NCBI GenBank assembly: GCA_900553835.1
Contig: USFF01000021.1
Coordinates: 1 to 14,806, forward strand
DNA: 14,806 bases
Direction of reading: 5' to 3'
From: an uncultured Mycoplasmatota bacterium
Lineage (GTDB): Bacteria > Bacillota_I > Bacilli_A > RF39 > UBA660
This document shows, one piece after another, positions 13,742 through 14,806 of this stretch. A program made the position numbers and the translations under genes. The notes beneath the pieces were generated by a model, which was not told where the DNA came from, did not search any database, and saw only the letters and a program-made list of their open reading frames with translations. Every line of letters starts with the position of its first letter. Positions within the stretch are counted from its first letter, which is position 1.

Positions 13742-14258
13742 TGAAGTAAGTTTACTTAATTTATCTTTAGAGGAAAGCAAAGAAGTATATAATAAAGATG
13801 GAAGTACTAACAGACTACAAATAACAGATGATGATTTTGATAATCTAGATATTTATAGTAGTCAAAAGAAAGCAAAAAGAATAATTGAAAGTCAAAAAAA
13901 TAAAACTTATAAGAACTTAGAAAGTTCTTATAATGTTTTAATAGATAATAAAGTTAGTAATGAATATATATATTCTAAAAATACTAGAAATCTTTCTAAA
14001 GAATTAAAAAAAGTTAAATGTATTCTTTCTAATTACTTAAAAGAATTAATACTTTTAGGTAAAGATAAAGAAATAATAAATATTAAGAAAGATAAACACA
14101 CTTATGATGCTAAATATGGTTTCTATAGATATAAAATTAGATTTTCTTTAAAAGATAAAGAAGAAACCATTTATAATGCAGTCTTACTAATAAGAAATTC
14201 TTATAATGGTAAGAAGTATTTATATGATATATTAGATATTAAAAAAGAAGATGCTTAA
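13732..14258 (+). pseudogene. Start-less open frame, probable 5'-truncated foreign gene
   Basis: In the frame ending at TAA 14256-14258, translation is open back to 13695 (inside frr). From 13732 to the stop it contains no ATG, GTG or TTG, in a very A+T-rich region where about 175 codons without a stop is strong evidence of coding origin. The product is Lys/Asn/Tyr-rich: helical in the middle (SSQKKAKRIIESQKNKTYKN; LSKELKKVKCILSNYLKEL) and ending in an apparent beta-rich module (FYRYKIRFSLKDKEE, then YNAVLLIRN, KKYLYDILDI). That last pattern reminds me of C-terminal modules of large proteins of mobile elements, but I cannot name a family. The identical sequence TTAATATCCT occurs at 13732-13741, right after the frr stop, and at 14255-14264, across this frame's stop. 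Best read as an imported fragment lacking its 5' end. Confidence 0.55.
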
Positions 14259-14264
14259 TATCCT
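14255..14264 (+). repeat. Right copy of 10-bp direct repeat TTAATATCCT
   Basis: Second copy; it contains the stop codon of the start-less open frame. Confidence 0.5.
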
Positions 14265-14280
14265 GTACAATATAAAGTAC

Positions 14281-14309
14281 TTGAAAAATAAAAAATAATT
14301 TGATATAAT
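14281..14309 (+). promoter_or_regulatory. Very strong promoter of the antisense RNA
   Basis: TTGAAA (14281-14286), 17-bp spacer ending in TGA, then consensus TATAAT (14304-14309). This is the best match to the vegetative consensus in the window. Predicted start near 14316. Confidence 0.8.
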
Positions 14310-14347
14310 TAAATTGTCGAAACGACATATAATATTAAAGGACAAAC

Positions 14348-14386
14348 AAAAAGAGCATTACCTAGCTTGGCTCGTTAGGTATTCTC
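14348..14386 (-). terminator. Terminator of the minus-strand toxin-like mRNA
   Basis: On the minus strand GAG, TACCTA, an 11-nt loop, TAGGTA and CTC form an interrupted stem (14386-14353), followed by TTTTTG TTTG (14352 downward). Confidence 0.55.
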
Positions 14387-14393
14387 TCAGTCC
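14353..14393 (+). repeat. Inverted-repeat arm X (inside the antisense RNA)
   Basis: Pattern GAG-CAT-TACCTAG...GTTAGGT...CTC-CAGTCC. An imperfect copy in opposite orientation lies at 14600-14637. Each arm also folds on itself; on the minus strand this arm is followed by TTTTTGTTTG and so doubles as the mRNA's terminator. Confidence 0.75.
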
Positions 14394-14408
14394 ATATGTG
14401 TTCTAAGC

Positions 14409-14443
14409 GAATACCGTATCAAGTTGATCGGTATTCTTTTTTT
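14409..14443 (+). terminator. Terminator of the antisense RNA
   Basis: GAATACCG (14409-14416) pairs with CGGTATTC (14429-14436), with inner ATC/GAT pairs, followed by T7 (14437-14443). The opposite strand lacks a T-run at this hairpin, so it acts on the plus strand only. Confidence 0.9.
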
Positions 14444-14460
14444 CGTTATTGAGATAATAA

Positions 14461-14532
14461 CTACTTTTGGTTTGAATTCAAGAAGAGATCTAGCACTGCT
14501 ATAATCACAACTAGTACAACTAGGTACTGCAC
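14461..14532 (-). CDS. Candidate type I toxin: 23-residue hydrophobic peptide
   Basis: On the minus strand a GTG (14532-14530) with AAGGAG nine nt upstream (14547-14542) opens 23 codons to TAG (14463-14461). Residues 3-18 form one hydrophobic helix (YLVVLVVIIAVLDLFL), with a polar NSNQK tail. The size, single membrane helix and IIAVLDL-like core recall TisB-, ShoB- and Zor-type peptides, which insert in the inner membrane and depolarise it. The likeness is by pattern only. The Shine-Dalgarno can pair with codons 14-17: GAGATCT (14544-14538) with AGATCTC (14491-14485), which would block ribosome entry. A second, longer frame (57 codons, ATG 14560 to TGA 14387) overlaps it in another phase, with a poorer GGGG site, and recalls the hok/mok arrangement. 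No ATG is available in the toxin frame because TGA at 14559-14557 precedes it. Confidence 0.5.
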   Translation of the reverse strand: MQYLVVLVVIIAVLDLFLNSNQK

Positions 14533-14544
14533 AAAAAAGATCTC
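14485..14544 (-). promoter_or_regulatory. Shine-Dalgarno-sequestering stem of the toxin-like mRNA
   Basis: GAGATCT (14544-14538), containing most of the ribosome binding site, pairs perfectly with AGATCTC (14491-14485) in the coding region. With a one-base bulge two more A-T pairs extend it. A 5-bp hairpin AGTAC/GTACT lies inside the loop. Confidence 0.55.
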
Positions 14545-14599
14545 CTTTTCTATACTTCATACAGACTACCCCGCTTTCCTAAATTTATAAAAAATTGTC

Positions 14600-14637
14600 G
14601 GACTGAGGTAAGAACACCTAACCACTAGGTAATACTC
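14600..14637 (-). repeat. Inverted-repeat arm X' (5' leader of the toxin-like mRNA)
   Basis: Minus-strand pattern GAG-TAT-TACCTAG...GTTAGGT...CTCAGTCC, matching arm X at about 30 positions with changes mostly in loops. It begins within about 2 nt of the predicted mRNA start. As the mRNA's 3' end carries the complement of X, the two ends of the mRNA can pair. It also has two mutually exclusive local hairpins (ACCTA/TAGGT against AGGT/ACCT). Confidence 0.75.
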
Positions 14638-14645
14638 ATGAACTA

Positions 14646-14674
14646 AATATAACATATGAAGATGGATAAATCAA
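14646..14674 (-). promoter_or_regulatory. Promoter of the toxin-like mRNA
   Basis: On the minus strand TTGATT (14674-14669), 17-bp spacer, TATATT (14651-14646). Predicted start near 14639, immediately before repeat arm X'. Confidence 0.65.
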
Positions 14675-14743
14675 GAAGAATATAAAACAAAAAATAAAAA
14701 GTTTTTAAGAGGCATTTCAATTTTAAAAATCAATATATATTAG

Positions 14744-14799
14744 TACCACAAAAAGTACAAAAAATAAATCTTGTAAATAATAAAATTTTGTGGTATTAT
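14744..14799 (+). promoter_or_regulatory. Rightward promoter with operator-like inverted repeat at window edge
   Basis: TTGTAA (14771-14776), 17-bp spacer ending in TGG, then TATTAT (14794-14799): an extended -10 whose start would be near the last base of the window. A perfect 10-bp inverted repeat, TACCACAAAA (14744-14753) and TTTTGTGGTA (14786-14795), overlaps the -10 with its right arm. This suggests a regulated gene just beyond the window. I do not recognise the operator sequence. I see no gene between 14640 and the window end. Confidence 0.5.
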
Positions 14800-14806
14800 T
14801 TTATTG

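Larger units (their letters stand above)
14316..14443 (+). ncRNA. Candidate antitoxin-like antisense RNA, about 128 nt
   Basis: It is bounded by a near-perfect promoter and a strong terminator (14409-14443), with no credible reading frame. Visible folding: a 5'-terminal hairpin GTCG-AAA-CGAC (14316-14326); then a long stem built from GGAC (14340-14343) with GTCC (14390-14393), AGAG with CTCT, and TACCTA (14359-14364) with TAGGTA (14376-14381); then the terminator hairpin. It runs antisense to the last third of the minus-strand toxin-like mRNA, overlapping it by about 98 nt if that mRNA ends near 14346. This tail-to-tail overlap of a strongly transcribed short RNA with a small toxin mRNA is the arrangement of txpA/ratA and bsrG/SR4. 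I see no match to a known riboswitch. Existence of the RNA is well supported; antitoxin role is inferred. Confidence 0.65.

Noticed and set aside
14328..14333. Second TATAAT as an alternative -10
   Set aside because: No -35 at suitable spacing; the TATAAT at 14304 has both a -35 and an extended element.
14316..14443. Riboswitch, tracrRNA or 6S/SRP RNA
   Set aside because: No known aptamer core, no CRISPR repeats or cas genes nearby, and no downstream gene on the same strand close enough to be controlled; the antisense arrangement explains it better.
14387..14560. 57-codon minus-strand frame as the main product of the toxin-like locus
   Set aside because: Its ribosome binding site is weaker and the product is not recognisable; kept only as a possible Mok-like regulatory frame.
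14340..14640. Insertion sequence or MITE bounded by inverted repeats
   Set aside because: The arms are imperfect, start inside transcripts rather than at element ends, lack flanking target duplications that I can see, and no transposase is present.
1..14806. CRISPR array, tRNA or rRNA genes
   Set aside because: No regularly spaced repeats, cloverleaf or rRNA-like sequence found by eye on either strand.

Overview
The window is very A+T-rich DNA with TTA/AAA-heavy codons, strong GGAGG-type ribosome binding sites and standard use of TGG for Trp. Together with spoIVA, HU, DnaD, GatCAB, FtsA/FtsZ and a sigma-E-like promoter this points to a spore-forming or formerly spore-forming low-GC Firmicute, most likely an uncultured gut Bacilli lineage. 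The lineage is inferred from gene content and composition only.

Layout. Bases 1-919 are a decaying accessory patch: the 3' part of a rhuM-family gene followed at once by a frameshifted C-terminal scrap of a Fic-family gene. 1002-4261 is the gatC-gatA-gatB operon (Gln-tRNA/Asn-tRNA amidotransferase) with its own promoter and terminator. 4286-5113 is secE-nusG, with a terminator-like hairpin in the leader. 5112-5980 holds an XRE-type regulator and a divergent single-domain receiver-like protein that lacks the phospho-acceptor Asp. 6021-7994 (minus) is spoIVA under a sigma-E-like promoter, with a small membrane protein gene (DUF4282-like) behind a terminator. 8075-8449 is HU, divergent from spoIVA. 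8466-10747 is a tightly overlapped cca-dnaD-nth unit. 10759-13144 is ftsA-ftsZ. 13147-13731 is frr with its own promoter.

The last kilobase is the unusual part. Directly after the frr stop lies an open frame of about 175 codons with no usable start codon, bounded on both sides by the same 10-bp sequence (TTAATATCCT). It looks like a truncated, imported gene fragment. After it comes what I read as an undescribed type I toxin-antitoxin-like locus (about 14316-14639). A strong minus-strand promoter drives a roughly 290-nt mRNA whose GTG-started 23-residue reading frame encodes a hydrophobic single-helix peptide behind an AAGGAG site. A very strong plus-strand promoter drives a roughly 128-nt antisense RNA ending in a textbook terminator, and the two RNAs overlap by about 98 nt at their 3' ends. 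The mRNA's 5' leader and 3' terminator are inverted copies of one hairpin, so the two mRNA ends are complementary, and the Shine-Dalgarno sequence can be sequestered by the coding region. These are hallmarks of hok- and txpA/bsrG-type toxin mRNAs.

How the genes work together: most are housekeeping (translation, secretion, transcription, replication and repair, division), each in short operons with compact promoters and hairpin terminators. Accessory material sits at the two ends.
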